Positions 17,540 through 26,322 of a stretch of DNA of 64,000 nucleotides are shown one piece after another. Within the stretch, counting starts at the first letter, position 1. Each line of letters begins with the position of its first letter. The notes under the pieces are model-generated. The model had not been told where the DNA came from and did not search any database. It worked only from the letters and a program-made list of their open reading frames with translations. The stretch lies in contig JAEXYH010000099.1 of NCBI GenBank assembly GCA_023451735.1, forward strand, positions 67,672 through 131,671, written 5' to 3'. Position numbers and translations under genes: made by a program. Source of the stretch: Pseudomonadota bacterium. GTDB taxonomy: Bacteria > Pseudomonadota > Alphaproteobacteria > Rhizobiales > Rhizobiaceae.

Positions 17540-18286
17540 ATGGAACAAAACTTTTCGATCGTAGCCGCCGTGGCCGCAACCTTCTTTCTTGCCGGGATCG
17601 TCAAAGGCGTGACTGGTATGGGCTTGCCGACAGTGGCCATGGGCATACTTGGCTGGGTTGTGTCTCCGCTGACTGCTGCTGCTCTCCTGCTGGTTCCCTC
17701 TTTCGTTACAAATGCCTGCCAGCTTCTTTCCGGTCCTAGCTTTGGAAGCCTGTTGATACGGTTCTGGCCGATGATGCTGACAGTCGCACTCGGAACTATT
17801 GCCGGCTCGGCGATGCTGACTAGCGGCGACACGGACATGACTACAGCGGCGCTAGGGATTATCCTGGTTGTCTATGCCAGTTACACACTGGTTGCGCGTC
17901 CGCTGCGCGTTCCCTTGCGTTGGGAGCGTACTTTGGCGCCGATGGTGGGTGTCGCCACCGGCTTGATCACAGGGGGCACTGGCGTCTTCGTTATTCCCGC
18001 TGTTCCATACCTCCAGTCTCTCGGGCTCAGTAAGGAGGAGCTGGTCCAGGCGCTCGGCCTTTCATTCACAGTCTCGACGATCGCCTTGGCGATTGGGCTT
18101 GGATGGCACGGCCGCGCGTTCGGCGCTATTTGGCTTGCATCAAGTCTTTCCGTCATTCCGGCTTTAATCGGAATGGCGGCGGGACAGCTGATCCGAAAAA
18201 GGATCAGCCCAAGCGCGTTCCGCCGTGTTTTCCTCCTGGGTTTGTTTTGTTTGGGTCTGTCGATGGCCTCCGGTGCATTATTCTGA
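17540..18286 (+). CDS. TauE/SafE-family anion exporter (permease)
   Basis: 248-residue inner-membrane protein with the TauE/SafE pattern: an N-terminal span followed by KGVTGMGLPTVAMGILGWVV, and a mid-protein repeat GLITGGTGVFVIPAVPYLQS. Family members export sulfite, sulfoacetate or other organic anions. It stands divergent from a LysR gene, and its stop overlaps the start of a hydrolase gene (TGATG), so permease and hydrolase are co-translated. The cargo may be a product or substrate of that hydrolase; this is inference. Confidence 0.85.
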   Translation: MEQNFSIVAAVAATFFLAGIVKGVTGMGLPTVAMGILGWVVSPLTAAALLLVPSFVTNACQLLSGPSFGSLLIRFWPMMLTVALGTIAGSAMLTSGDTDMTTAALGIILVVYASYTLVARPLRVPLRWERTLAPMVGVATGLITGGTGVFVIPAVPYLQSLGLSKEELVQALGLSFTVSTIALAIGLGWHGRAFGAIWLASSLSVIPALIGMAAGQLIRKRISPSAFRRVFLLGLFCLGLSMASGALF

Positions 18287-19239
18287 TGGCCACACGGAAG
18301 CCCGAAACTTCAAGTCGTGCTGATGAACTTACGCGGATCGATCTGCGGTGCAGCGATGGAGTTGTGCTCGGCGGCAATCTTTGGATACCGGGCAACCGTC
18401 AACCAGTCGGCCAGGTCATCATCAACTGCGCAACCGGTGTGCTCTCGCGTTATTATCACCGCTACGCCCGATTTCTTTCCACTTTTGGTCTGGTGGTTCT
18501 CACCTATGACTACCGAGGTATAGGTCTTTCGCGCCCTAACGATCTACGAACCTGCGGGTACACATGGCGAGATTGGGGTGAGAAGGATTTCGAGGCCGCC
18601 GTAATGATGATGCGAGGCAAGCACCCATCGCTTCCCCTTTCAGTTATCGGACACAGTATCGGCGGATTTCTCCCGGGCTTGGCGGCGAATTCGCGTGAGA
18701 TCGACCGTATGTTGACCGTCGGCGCACAGTTCGCCTGGCGCGGGGACTACGCTCGCCGTGAACGAATGCGGCTCATTCTAAAGTGGCACGTTGCAATGCC
18801 CGCAATCACTGCGATCTGCGGCTATTTTCCCGGCCGGAAACTGGGATGGTTAGAGGATTTGCCAAAAGGTGTTGCTCTGGAGTGGGCCTTTCGGCGCTCC
18901 CAATTCGAGCTGAGTTATCCGAGAGAGGATCGAGAACCAATGTTGATGCGCATGGCTTCAATTACAGCGCCGATAGTGGCCGTTGTGGTGTCGGATGACG
19001 AGATCGGCACCATTGAAGCTGTACATCGAACGCTTTCTCACTACGAAAATTCCGACCGGACGATGGTGTTACTCAAGCCCCCTGATCTCGACTCCGCCGC
19101 AGTCGGGCATTTTGGTTTGTTTCACGACCGACATATAAACAGCTTCTGGCATCAGACGCTTTATTGGTTGCTCAATGGCCAGAACCCGTGGCCCTATGAC
19201 GTTGCATTTTCTATTCAGAACGGCGCGTACAGCGGATGA
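18286..19239 (+). CDS. Alpha/beta-fold hydrolase
   Basis: About 317 residues. The start at 18286 overlaps the permease stop by one base; upstream in-frame codons lie inside the permease gene. The nucleophile elbow GHSIGG (Ser124) and an oxyanion-side region (TYDYRGIGLSRP near residues 73-84) mark an alpha/beta hydrolase. A likely catalytic His is in GHFGLFHD near residues 280-290, and the acid may be in VVVSDDEIG. No signal peptide is present. The substrate, possibly an ester or thioester, is unknown. Confidence 0.8.
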   Translation: MATRKPETSSRADELTRIDLRCSDGVVLGGNLWIPGNRQPVGQVIINCATGVLSRYYHRYARFLSTFGLVVLTYDYRGIGLSRPNDLRTCGYTWRDWGEKDFEAAVMMMRGKHPSLPLSVIGHSIGGFLPGLAANSREIDRMLTVGAQFAWRGDYARRERMRLILKWHVAMPAITAICGYFPGRKLGWLEDLPKGVALEWAFRRSQFELSYPREDREPMLMRMASITAPIVAVVVSDDEIGTIEAVHRTLSHYENSDRTMVLLKPPDLDSAAVGHFGLFHDRHINSFWHQTLYWLLNGQNPWPYDVAFSIQNGAYSG

Positions 19240-19352
19240 ATTTTGCCGGTCTCCGCAGAGTACTTGCCGTCCCCTAAAGCTGGCGCAACGATACTGGCAC
19301 GTGGTTCTCGCAAGTAAATGCGTGTTGCCACCAAGCCAGCAGATTTTGCTGC

Positions 19353-20357
19353 CTATAGAAAATCGAGAGGAGCGAGGTTGCCGCCTTGCTCTTTGAGACG
19401 AGACAGATAGGCAGTGTGATCGAGGACCTGGTAAGGAAAATACAGGCCAGCCGGAGTAGGAGTCCCATTCAAGCCGGCCAGCCGTTCGAGTATCATGCTC
19501 GTACCGAGCGCAGTGAGTGCTGCAGCACCACCTGGATGAAAGACAGAATGGCGGCTCCGCAGCGCCCGGCCTCCATCGCCTTCCCCTGCCAGTTCTATGA
19601 TAATTTCCGTCGATTTTGCTTCGCCACGGCGGCGCGAAGAGCTGACGCCGGTGGCGATGTTGAATTCCACGTTTCGCGCGCCGGTTTCCGCAGCCAGACC
19701 AGCAACATCGATGGAGGAAAAACCTGAGGCCTCAATCATCGTACCGTCGATTGCTCGAAAGTTGGATTTGGCGTCGTCTCCGCTACGCCAAATCCATGTT
19801 CCGTCGCGACGAGACAGTGCGGATGGTAACATCTTGCTCAATCGCTCGAAATCTTCGGCAACGGCTGGCCCCCCACCATCCTGTTCGTCGACGAGCGCGC
19901 TGATTAAGATATCGTCAACTCGCGCGAACGCCTTGGCGCACTCCAGGCTTGCGACAGTCGTGGCACCCACAAGCCACTCGTAGCCCAGCACTATGGCCGC
20001 TGCTTGTGGTCTCCGCATGTAAACAGCAACTTCGGGCGCAATCTCATAGATACCCGACGAAATGCCGAGATGCGGTATGTTTCGCGCGTGAGCGTAATGA
20101 AGCCCGGCCAACCGTTCGTCCGAATAGAAAACTGCCACGGCTCGTACTGGCCGATCTCCAAGACCGAGATCGGGAGCTTTAGGATCAATGCTGACGCCTT
20201 CCGCATTGCCAATCTCGTTGACTACCTTGCCGATTTTGTCTGGATCCCGTCCACCGATCAGCAATGGAAGTTCGGGATGAGCGGCGCGCAGAGCATCTGC
20301 AGTCCGTCTTCCGATCGAACCGGAGCCGCCCATAAGGAGTATCGGAGCAGATGTCAT
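19353..20357 (-). CDS. Saccharopine dehydrogenase-like NAD(P)-binding protein
   Basis: 334-residue protein with an N-terminal Rossmann motif (LLMGGSGSIGRRTADALRAA, residues about 7-26) followed by a basic GGRDPDK turn that suggests NADP binding, as in saccharopine dehydrogenase-related proteins. The middle and C-terminal parts are poorly conserved, and no catalytic residues of true saccharopine reductase can be assigned. It is convergent with the hydrolase gene and stands alone. Function beyond a nucleotide-dependent oxidoreductase is unknown. Confidence 0.75.
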   Translation of the reverse strand: MTSAPILLMGGSGSIGRRTADALRAAHPELPLLIGGRDPDKIGKVVNEIGNAEGVSIDPKAPDLGLGDRPVRAVAVFYSDERLAGLHYAHARNIPHLGISSGIYEIAPEVAVYMRRPQAAAIVLGYEWLVGATTVASLECAKAFARVDDILISALVDEQDGGGPAVAEDFERLSKMLPSALSRRDGTWIWRSGDDAKSNFRAIDGTMIEASGFSSIDVAGLAAETGARNVEFNIATGVSSSRRRGEAKSTEIIIELAGEGDGGRALRSRHSVFHPGGAAALTALGTSMILERLAGLNGTPTPAGLYFPYQVLDHTAYLSRLKEQGGNLAPLDFL

Positions 20358-20457
20358 AAGGCGGCCCTTTCTCGCTTAGATATTTCGCACTGTATTTCCA
20401 CAAGCAGCTTGGGTGATGTTTGTTCCGAGCCTTTTGAAGTTTCAAAGCGATTGGTGA

Positions 20458-20604
20458 TCAGGCCGGGATTCGCCGTTTGAAGAAGTAGTGAAGGACGAAA
20501 TGTGCCGGTGAAACGACCGCAACCAGTTCCCAGTCGTCGGCACCCAACTCATTTAGCTGCGCGATTTCCAGCGTTCTTTCCACGGTAAGATATTCCCACT
20601 TCAT
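20458..20604 (-). CDS. Small DUF4177-like protein
   Basis: 48 residues from an ATG at 20604 preceded by GAGGT with 5-base spacing. The sequence MKWEYLTVE, then LNELGADDWELVAV, and a C-terminal FKR is the compact pattern of DUF4177 proteins, whose role is unknown. A longer reading from 20649 lacks a ribosome binding site. It lies alone between two other minus-strand genes. Confidence 0.7.
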   Translation of the reverse strand: MKWEYLTVERTLEIAQLNELGADDWELVAVVSPAHFVLHYFFKRRIPA

Positions 20605-20681
20605 GATGGACCTCATCTGTGTCGCCGCGTCTTGGGTGGTATCTGCCACTTGGCTTGCGGGTAGGGATTAGGATGCGCGCC

Positions 20682-21026
20682 TCAAAACGTCTTCACTTCG
20701 TCAACCGGCTCTTGCCAATAGCTGTCGATGATGTTGCGGCAATTCCGGATGACGTGCTCGCCAATCTCCGGATTGCCGCCTCGCAAAGTATTCGGATCGC
20801 CGCCGCAGAGGTGTACAAAGCTGACTTGCTGTACGGAAAACGTGAAATAGCCTTCACTCGTTGGTTCGAGCTCCAGCCCGGCGTCCTGCACATTTCTTGC
20901 GACCTCGTCTGTCGCGTCGGAAATGGCTTGAGCCACTTTCTCAAGCATTGTGTGCTCGGCAGCATTCTGGATCGCCAAGAAGCGTTGCTGCTCTGGAGTC
21001 GGAATTGGGCAACTTCTGTCTGCCAT
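20682..21026 (-). CDS. Hypothetical protein, about 114 aa
   Basis: Reading from ATG at 21026 (MADRSCPIPTPEQQRF) with AGGAG upstream gives a soluble, mildly acidic protein with no signal peptide or membrane segment. An upstream TTG at 21044 is less likely because the AGGAG would then lie inside the gene. A helical N-terminal half rich in Ala and Glu is followed by a region with aromatic and beta-prone residues. I recognise no family. The good ribosome binding site and normal composition support a real gene. Confidence 0.6.
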   Translation of the reverse strand: MADRSCPIPTPEQQRFLAIQNAAEHTMLEKVAQAISDATDEVARNVQDAGLELEPTSEGYFTFSVQQVSFVHLCGGDPNTLRGGNPEIGEHVIRNCRNIIDSYWQEPVDEVKTF

Positions 21027-21115
21027 CAAAATCTCCTGAAACAAACGTTCAACTGATGCATGCTCTGCGGTAACAGGACCTTGGTTTTGGATGGGCCGTC
21101 CTTAGATTTCGGTCG

Positions 21116-21583
21116 TCAGTAAGGTGAATAGCATTGCTGGCGCGGTCCATTGAATGGCTGGAACGTGTTGTCGCTCGCACGATAGGAGCGGTATCGGGCG
21201 AAGCACCAATCGACATGGCTATCAGTATTTAGATACCTTGGAGGTGGCGCATACCGCGGCTGCTGAGACTGCACGATCGCGCCACCAATAATGGCACCGG
21301 CTGCAAGGCCGCCGATTACGGCTGCTGTTTTGGATCGGTCATGACGACGGTGATGGTGCCACGAGGGGCGACCGTAATATCGGTCACGGTGATAGCGATG
21401 CCTATGATGACCCCGCCAATGGCGTCTGTCTGCTCGCCACCTGCGGTCGCCATTCCATTGAACCTTTTCGACAGACTGCGGCGCATGCAGCTGGATGGCC
21501 CCGAAGGTCGGCAACGCCTGCACCGGCGTCGTCCCAGAAAGGGCGGTTATCATAGCGACCAGGAAAACGATTATCTTTTTCAT
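21116..21583 (-). CDS. BA14K-family secreted protein
   Basis: 155 residues from ATG at 21583, with AAGGAG 8 bases upstream. A signal peptide (MKKIIVFLVAMITALSG) is followed by a His/Arg/Tyr-rich low-complexity stretch (RRHWRGHHRHRYHRDRYYGR), a glycine-rich hydrophobic segment (AAVIGGLAAGAIIGGAIV), and a C-terminal block DWCFARYRSYRASDNTFQPF ending in a cysteine motif. That block is the signature of the BA14K family (PF07886), known in Brucella as a lectin-like immunoreactive protein. It is expected at the cell envelope. The in-frame start further upstream is not used. Confidence 0.85.
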   Translation of the reverse strand: MKKIIVFLVAMITALSGTTPVQALPTFGAIQLHAPQSVEKVQWNGDRRWRADRRHWRGHHRHRYHRDRYYGRPSWHHHRRHDRSKTAAVIGGLAAGAIIGGAIVQSQQPRYAPPPRYLNTDSHVDWCFARYRSYRASDNTFQPFNGPRQQCYSPY

Positions 21584-21728
21584 ATTACTACTCCTTGAAT
21601 GGGCAAGAGGGTCTGATCCGCCTGGCAAGGAAGGAACGCCTCAATTGGCGACGTCGAAGAGCTTGTTTTGGGCGTCTGTGGGCTGGCGGAGGATCATTCC
21701 AGGTGGTTTTTTTTAGGCTCTATCCCTG

Positions 21729-22886
21729 TCAATCCTCGAAAAATCCGGGATCGATTTTCGCAAGAACAGAATAGGCGGCTTCGATGCGCGCCGAGTTTGG
21801 CCAGAACCGATTGGCAAGGATTACAATTCCTGTACCGCGCCCGGGCTGAAACAGCGCATAAGCTCCGAATCCGCTCGTTGATCCTGTTTTCGATAAGGTC
21901 GCGATCATCTCGGCCGGCACATGCAAGCTCGGGGGGGCGATCTTGTTCGCCTTCAGGACGAATTCTGGGTCAATTCCCTGGAATAGATCGGTTCGCCGTG
22001 CCGGAGCCCGATAGAGCTCCCAACCCAAGCCCTGATGCATTTGACGAACCTGATAGACCGGAGATCGCGCTGCGGTAAGAGCCGTTCTCAACGGGCCCTC
22101 AGATCGCTCGGGATCCACGGACGCTTCAATGAAGCGAAGTAGATCAGCTGCAGTCGTTTTGATGCCGTACGCTTCCTGATCGAATACTCCGGGCGTAACC
22201 CGCACCGGCGTATTGTCGCTCGTGTAGCCCTGCGCATACGATTCCAGGCGATCTTCGGGAACTGTAAGAAACGTATCCGACAGCTTCAGCGCCTTGATCA
22301 CCTTATCATCGAGGAGTGAGGCAAAGGACGCGCTGACGCTTTTCGCCGCCAGATAGCCAGACAGTCCCATGGACGTATTCGAATAAAGGCGGCTGGAGCC
22401 GATTTCGGCAGTGGGCTTGAAGCCTTTATAATAGGCGAGGAAATTCTGTTCGTTGACGTCCGTGGGGAACTGGAGCGGAAGGCCTCCGGCCACATAAGTG
22501 TGAAGATCAAGGAGCGAGGCCGCTCCAAGCGGGCTTTGCGCGAGTTCCGGTAGAATCTCTCTTACCTGGGTGTAGAGATCAACCGAGCCCTCGGCTTGAA
22601 GGCGTGCGAGTAATGTTCCTGTGAATGGTTTGGATAACGAACCGATCTCGAACAGTGTTTCGTCGTTTACCGGCGCGGCCGTTTCACGGGATGAAACCCC
22701 ATAGTGGAAGATATGGTGATGGCCATCGTGTAGGATCCCGATCGAAAGGCCCGGGATTTGATGCTCTGCCATTAGAGGTTCTGCCACCGAGCCAATTTTC
22801 GAGTGCAGATCCTCTTCAGATGCTGCCGACCCGATCGACAAACCAACCCCGACGAGAAGAGCGATAGTGTTCAGATAAATGCGCAT
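21729..22886 (-). CDS. Class C beta-lactamase family serine hydrolase
   Basis: 385 residues with a signal peptide ending near GSAAS-EE. The three active-site elements of class C enzymes are all present: SxxK at Ser83-Lys86 (GSLSKPF), Tyr168-Ser-Asn170 (YSNTSMG) and Lys333-Thr-Gly335 (SKTGSTSGFGAY). Length and spacing match AmpC-type periplasmic beta-lactamases, although related carboxypeptidases and esterases share these motifs. No divergent ampR is next to it; the neighbours are a BA14K gene and a two-component system. Whether it confers beta-lactam resistance cannot be read from sequence. Confidence 0.87.
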   Translation of the reverse strand: MRIYLNTIALLVGVGLSIGSAASEEDLHSKIGSVAEPLMAEHQIPGLSIGILHDGHHHIFHYGVSSRETAAPVNDETLFEIGSLSKPFTGTLLARLQAEGSVDLYTQVREILPELAQSPLGAASLLDLHTYVAGGLPLQFPTDVNEQNFLAYYKGFKPTAEIGSSRLYSNTSMGLSGYLAAKSVSASFASLLDDKVIKALKLSDTFLTVPEDRLESYAQGYTSDNTPVRVTPGVFDQEAYGIKTTAADLLRFIEASVDPERSEGPLRTALTAARSPVYQVRQMHQGLGWELYRAPARRTDLFQGIDPEFVLKANKIAPPSLHVPAEMIATLSKTGSTSGFGAYALFQPGRGTGIVILANRFWPNSARIEAAYSVLAKIDPGFFED

Positions 22887-23179
22887 TCACACTCCATTCG
22901 GGACCAAACGACGAGCTTTCAGGAAGATGTCTGCATCACTCGATAAAGCGCTTTCCGAGATAGTCATGGACGCCCAAAATTACGGGAACGTTACGTCCGA
23001 CGAGCGGAATTGGGGTGATTTGCAGACGGTTGACCTGTAACCGTTGATGTCAACATCGAACTGCCGCGATTGGTCTTAGCTTGTAGTGGGCCGTCGCGCT
23101 GCACGAGGCAACCGGCAATGCGTTATTTCGATCAGCGGCGGGGAAAGGGCCAGAGATGGCGCGCGATGGAGGGCTACAT

Positions 23180-24556
23180 CTAGTATTCTTGACGATGTAC
23201 TTTGAGCCGTAGGGCATTGCGCCATCTAATGACAAACACACTGCCTTGGCCGGGTGAGGACCTTAGCTCAATAAAGCCGCCATGCCTCTCGATGATCTCA
23301 TTCACCATGCTCAAACCGAGACCGGCCCCGGATCCGTGAGGATTAACGCGGAAAAACGGCTCAAAGATACGTGGATGCAATTCATTTGCTATACCAATAC
23401 CCTCGTCGGAGATTGAGACCGAGCCGTTGGTTTCCACCTTCACCGTGATGTCGCCACGTCCGCCTCCATATTGGATTGCATTGCGCACCAGATTGGTAAA
23501 GGCGCGGTCCAACGCCTCTTCATCCCCCTCCATGAACACTTTGAGATCGTCCGAATCGAAGGAAATTTCATAGCCTTCAGATATTGCGAATGGTGCGAGA
23601 TCAGCAACAACCTTTGACAGAAGGTGGGTCAAGTCGATTTTCTCTGAGATCGGCTGGTTCTGTCGGTATCGCTCGAGATCTAGGAGTTGGTTGGTGATGG
23701 CCGTAAGCCGTTTGATGCTCCTTTGGATATGAAGTTTCTCGTCGCTTTGCGGCAAGGTATCGGTACGAACCTGAAGGACGGCAATTGGCGTGCGTAGCTC
23801 GTGAGCCGCGTTGACGAAAAATCGCTCCGTTTTCTCGAACCCGGCGTCGAGGCGATTGAGGGCGAGATTGATTTCCTGGACAACCCGCAACAGCTCTCTG
23901 GGCAGCCCGTTTTCATCAACAACGCCACCGCGGGCCTCGAAATCAACCTTGTTCAAACGGTCAGTCAGTTCCTTGAGAGAACGAAGCGACCATTTCGATA
24001 CCCAGGGAACACCAACAAGCGTAATCACAACGAGTATCAAGGCAGGTATACCTATCGCTATCTGTCCGACGACAAAGGTCAGTTGATATAGGGACATTGC
24101 TACGCCGCCGGCCAGAACAGTCGCTTCCCCTGCCGCCGTCTGAATCTTGTCAATCGTGGCTTGCCGATCTGGAGCATCGACATAACCACGCAGCTCGACG
24201 CTGCGAAAATCGTCGAGAAACGCAGCGTTCTCAGCGATGTCTTTCGGGATCTCGCCGTGTCGAAGGGTTGTGCCATCGGCAAGGCGGACCACAAACCAAG
24301 ACGTGGGCCATTCATCCATCACTGTTTGAAGTGCCTGTGTAGGGTGGATCGCGGCATTGCCATTTTGGTCAATTGTAACGGATTTCGAGATTTCCTGCGG
24401 GTACCAGGTTGAGGGGACTGCCCCACGAGGAGAACTCAGGGTCGCGATGTATAGGACGAGCGCGAACGAAGCGATGATGGTGACAAGTTGAAGTGTGATA
24501 AAGCCGAGTGTGAAACGCCAGCGCAACGAATGGTGGGACATCTTATTTCTGCTCAT
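23180..24556 (-). CDS. Sensor histidine kinase
   Basis: 458-residue membrane kinase. A first transmembrane segment lies near residues 14-37, a periplasmic domain of about 125 residues follows, and a second span is near residues 165-187. Then come a HAMP-like linker, the H-box FFVNAAHELRTPIAVLQ with the phospho-accepting His, the N-box FTNLVRNAIQYGG, G1 ISDEGIGI and G2 GSGAGLGLSMV. All catalytic elements are intact. The start overlaps the response-regulator stop by 14 bases; an ATG at 24541 is an alternative. The periplasmic signal is unknown. Confidence 0.92.
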   Translation of the reverse strand: MSRNKMSHHSLRWRFTLGFITLQLVTIIASFALVLYIATLSSPRGAVPSTWYPQEISKSVTIDQNGNAAIHPTQALQTVMDEWPTSWFVVRLADGTTLRHGEIPKDIAENAAFLDDFRSVELRGYVDAPDRQATIDKIQTAAGEATVLAGGVAMSLYQLTFVVGQIAIGIPALILVVITLVGVPWVSKWSLRSLKELTDRLNKVDFEARGGVVDENGLPRELLRVVQEINLALNRLDAGFEKTERFFVNAAHELRTPIAVLQVRTDTLPQSDEKLHIQRSIKRLTAITNQLLDLERYRQNQPISEKIDLTHLLSKVVADLAPFAISEGYEISFDSDDLKVFMEGDEEALDRAFTNLVRNAIQYGGGRGDITVKVETNGSVSISDEGIGIANELHPRIFEPFFRVNPHGSGAGLGLSMVNEIIERHGGFIELRSSPGQGSVFVIRWRNALRLKVHRQEY

Positions 24557-25217
24557 GGAGGAAATAGCCCACCCCGCGAATGTTTCTTATGACGATGTCG
24601 GCGCCGGCATCCGCCAGCTTGCGGCGGAGGCGTGACATATTGGCTTCCAGCGAGTTCGACTGAATCTCATCGTCGAACGAATACACACTCTCTTCCAGCG
24701 ATGACCGCAGTACCGTTCGTCCGAGATTTTTCAGAAGCGCCTCGATGATTAAAAGCTCTCGTCGAGCGAGGTCCAGCCGAAGATCGTCGACATACAGGTC
24801 TCGTGTTGCCCGATCATAACGGACATTCCCAGCCGTGATCGCGTCCTCCTTGGCGTCAGGCGTACGGCGCGTCACGGCATTCAGGCGAGCTACCAACTCG
24901 TCGACTTCGAACGGCTTCGGCAGATAATCATCGGCGCCGCCATTAAGCCCCGCAATTCTGTCCTTCGTGGATCCCATGGCGGAGATGATTATTGAACGTG
25001 TTGCACTGGCCGTTTGCCGGATGTCGGCAAGCAATTCGCTACCATCTCCGTCAGGGAGCTGGCGATCGATGAGAACAACATCGTATCGCTCCATGGCAAT
25101 CGCCTCTCGCGCCATAGCGAGGTCGGCGACAGATGCCAGAACGAAATCATGCCTTGAAAGCGCTGTCCGAAGCGCTTCAGCCATTTCGGGATCGTCTTCG
25201 ACCAGCAGGATTTTCAT
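24543..25217 (-). CDS. OmpR-family response regulator
   Basis: 224 residues. The receiver domain has the acidic pocket (VEDD), phospho-acceptor Asp51 (VLIDRQLPDGDG), and conserved Ser/Thr and Lys (LPKPF). The C-terminal winged helix (LDLARRELLIIEALLKNLGR, later NMSRLRRKL) is of the OmpR/PhoB type. It is the upstream gene of a pair with the histidine kinase, overlapping by 14 bases, so they act as a cognate system. Target genes are not evident; the nearby beta-lactamase is one possibility only by proximity. Confidence 0.93.
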   Translation of the reverse strand: MKILLVEDDPEMAEALRTALSRHDFVLASVADLAMAREAIAMERYDVVLIDRQLPDGDGSELLADIRQTASATRSIIISAMGSTKDRIAGLNGGADDYLPKPFEVDELVARLNAVTRRTPDAKEDAITAGNVRYDRATRDLYVDDLRLDLARRELLIIEALLKNLGRTVLRSSLEESVYSFDDEIQSNSLEANMSRLRRKLADAGADIVIRNIRGVGYFLHEQK

Positions 25218-25221
25218 GTCG

Positions 25222-25404
25222 CTAAATGAAGTACCTTACGAGGTAGATGATTTCAAAGTCTTCGTAGACCGCGCCCAAGAGAAGGAGCGGGATAACAAGC
25301 GTGCAAAGCGAGAAGACCTGCGCGGCGAGGTCTGCGCGCACGATTCCCGATATCGCGTTCAATACGGCTGGCTGGATTTCCGGAACAAGGACCGTTATTG
25401 TCAT
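25222..25404 (-). CDS. Small hydrophobic protein upstream of the response regulator (uncertain)
   Basis: A 60-codon frame from ATG at 25404 ends 4 bases before the response-regulator start. It contains a strongly hydrophobic C-terminal stretch (FSLCTLVIPLLLLGAVY) and a milder N-terminal one, so it could be a small inner-membrane protein translated with the two-component system. The same frame stays open upstream with a second hydrophobic run (TEFIVLNAASFSLFG), which may mean a longer protein with an unusual start or the end of a broken gene. No clear ribosome binding site was found. I recognise no family. Confidence 0.3.
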   Translation of the reverse strand: MTITVLVPEIQPAVLNAISGIVRADLAAQVFSLCTLVIPLLLLGAVYEDFEIIYLVRYFI

Positions 25405-25661
25405 ACCAAACAGGCTGAAAGATGCGGCATTAAGGACGATAAACTCAGTTCTGTGGCGGCGAATGAGACTGGCGGCCTCCCGAAAGGGACTTAACTTAGG
25501 GGTTCTCGATGTTTGTCACTTCGACCGGAAATGCCTCGAGATTGGGTGTGGATTATCGGTGAGAGGCTGGCGCACCTGCATCCTAAAGCTGATTTGCATC
25601 AGCGGACGGTTGCTCAAATAGGTCGGGCTTAACCAACTCGAGCCTCCCACCAAACCTCAAC

Positions 25662-25967
25662 CTAGTCCCGCTGCCTCTCTCGCCTCATGCGCTCGTGCTG
25701 CCTGCGTGCATCTTCCGCCATTACTTGGCTGAGCCTTGCTGCCTCAAGAGTCCGCAATTGCGCGTCGTCACGGCGCTGCTGCTGCTGGAGCATGCATCCG
25801 GTATGGGATGATGATGCGTAACGTGCCCCCATTGCGGAGCAGGTATCGAGATCGGCATAGCGCTCCTGTTCCGGTGTTTGGCAGCCGGTCAGGATCAGGA
25901 GGCCAGCGAAAATCTTGCTGGCATAGAGGCATTGCCGGACGAGATGATCTGGGGAGGCTTTGCTCAT
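25662..25967 (-). CDS. Small lipoprotein, hypothetical
   Basis: About 101 residues from ATG at 25967, with AGAAGG 8 bases upstream. A lipobox (LLILTGC, Cys near residue 29) after a short hydrophobic stretch marks it as a lipoprotein. The mature part carries a few cysteines and a charged, probably coiled-coil C-terminal half rich in Arg, Gln and Glu (ARRQHERMRRERQRD). No family is recognised. It stands alone on the minus strand. Confidence 0.65.
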   Translation of the reverse strand: MSKASPDHLVRQCLYASKIFAGLLILTGCQTPEQERYADLDTCSAMGARYASSSHTGCMLQQQQRRDDAQLRTLEAARLSQVMAEDARRQHERMRRERQRD

Positions 25968-26322
25968 TTGATATACCTTCTTTTTAGGCAAGTCATTCGA
26001 TTGCGAGAGCGAAGCGCGGTCCCGCCCGGACCTTATGGGATTGTACAGTTACGCAGAAATTACATGATCACTTTTGCCGCGCATCCGGGTTCCAGGCATG
26101 AGGCGCACAAGTCGGCACGTGAGGTTGACCACCTTGCGTCATAGTTTACGGGGCGGGCGGCGTTAACCCGCGGCTAAACCACGCCGGCAGCTGCTCCGCC
26201 GTCATGGTAAAGGCACGACCGCCTACGGATGCGAAGGTCGCCCCATTATTCACAGACAAGACAATGTTCTCGTTCTTCCATCCCGGCCAGATTCGGGAAC
26301 TGCTGGGGCCGATATATTTGGT
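25968..26322. other. Stretch downstream of pqqE, no confident gene
   Basis: About 355 bases between pqqE and the lipoprotein gene. On the minus strand, roughly 26300 to 26146, one frame reads like protein (ENIVLSVNNGATFASVGGRA, then TAEQLPAWFSRGLTPPAP and a stop), but it has no start codon with a ribosome binding site and begins just after the pqqE stop. It could be the end of a decayed gene. It is not called as a gene. Confidence 0.4.
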
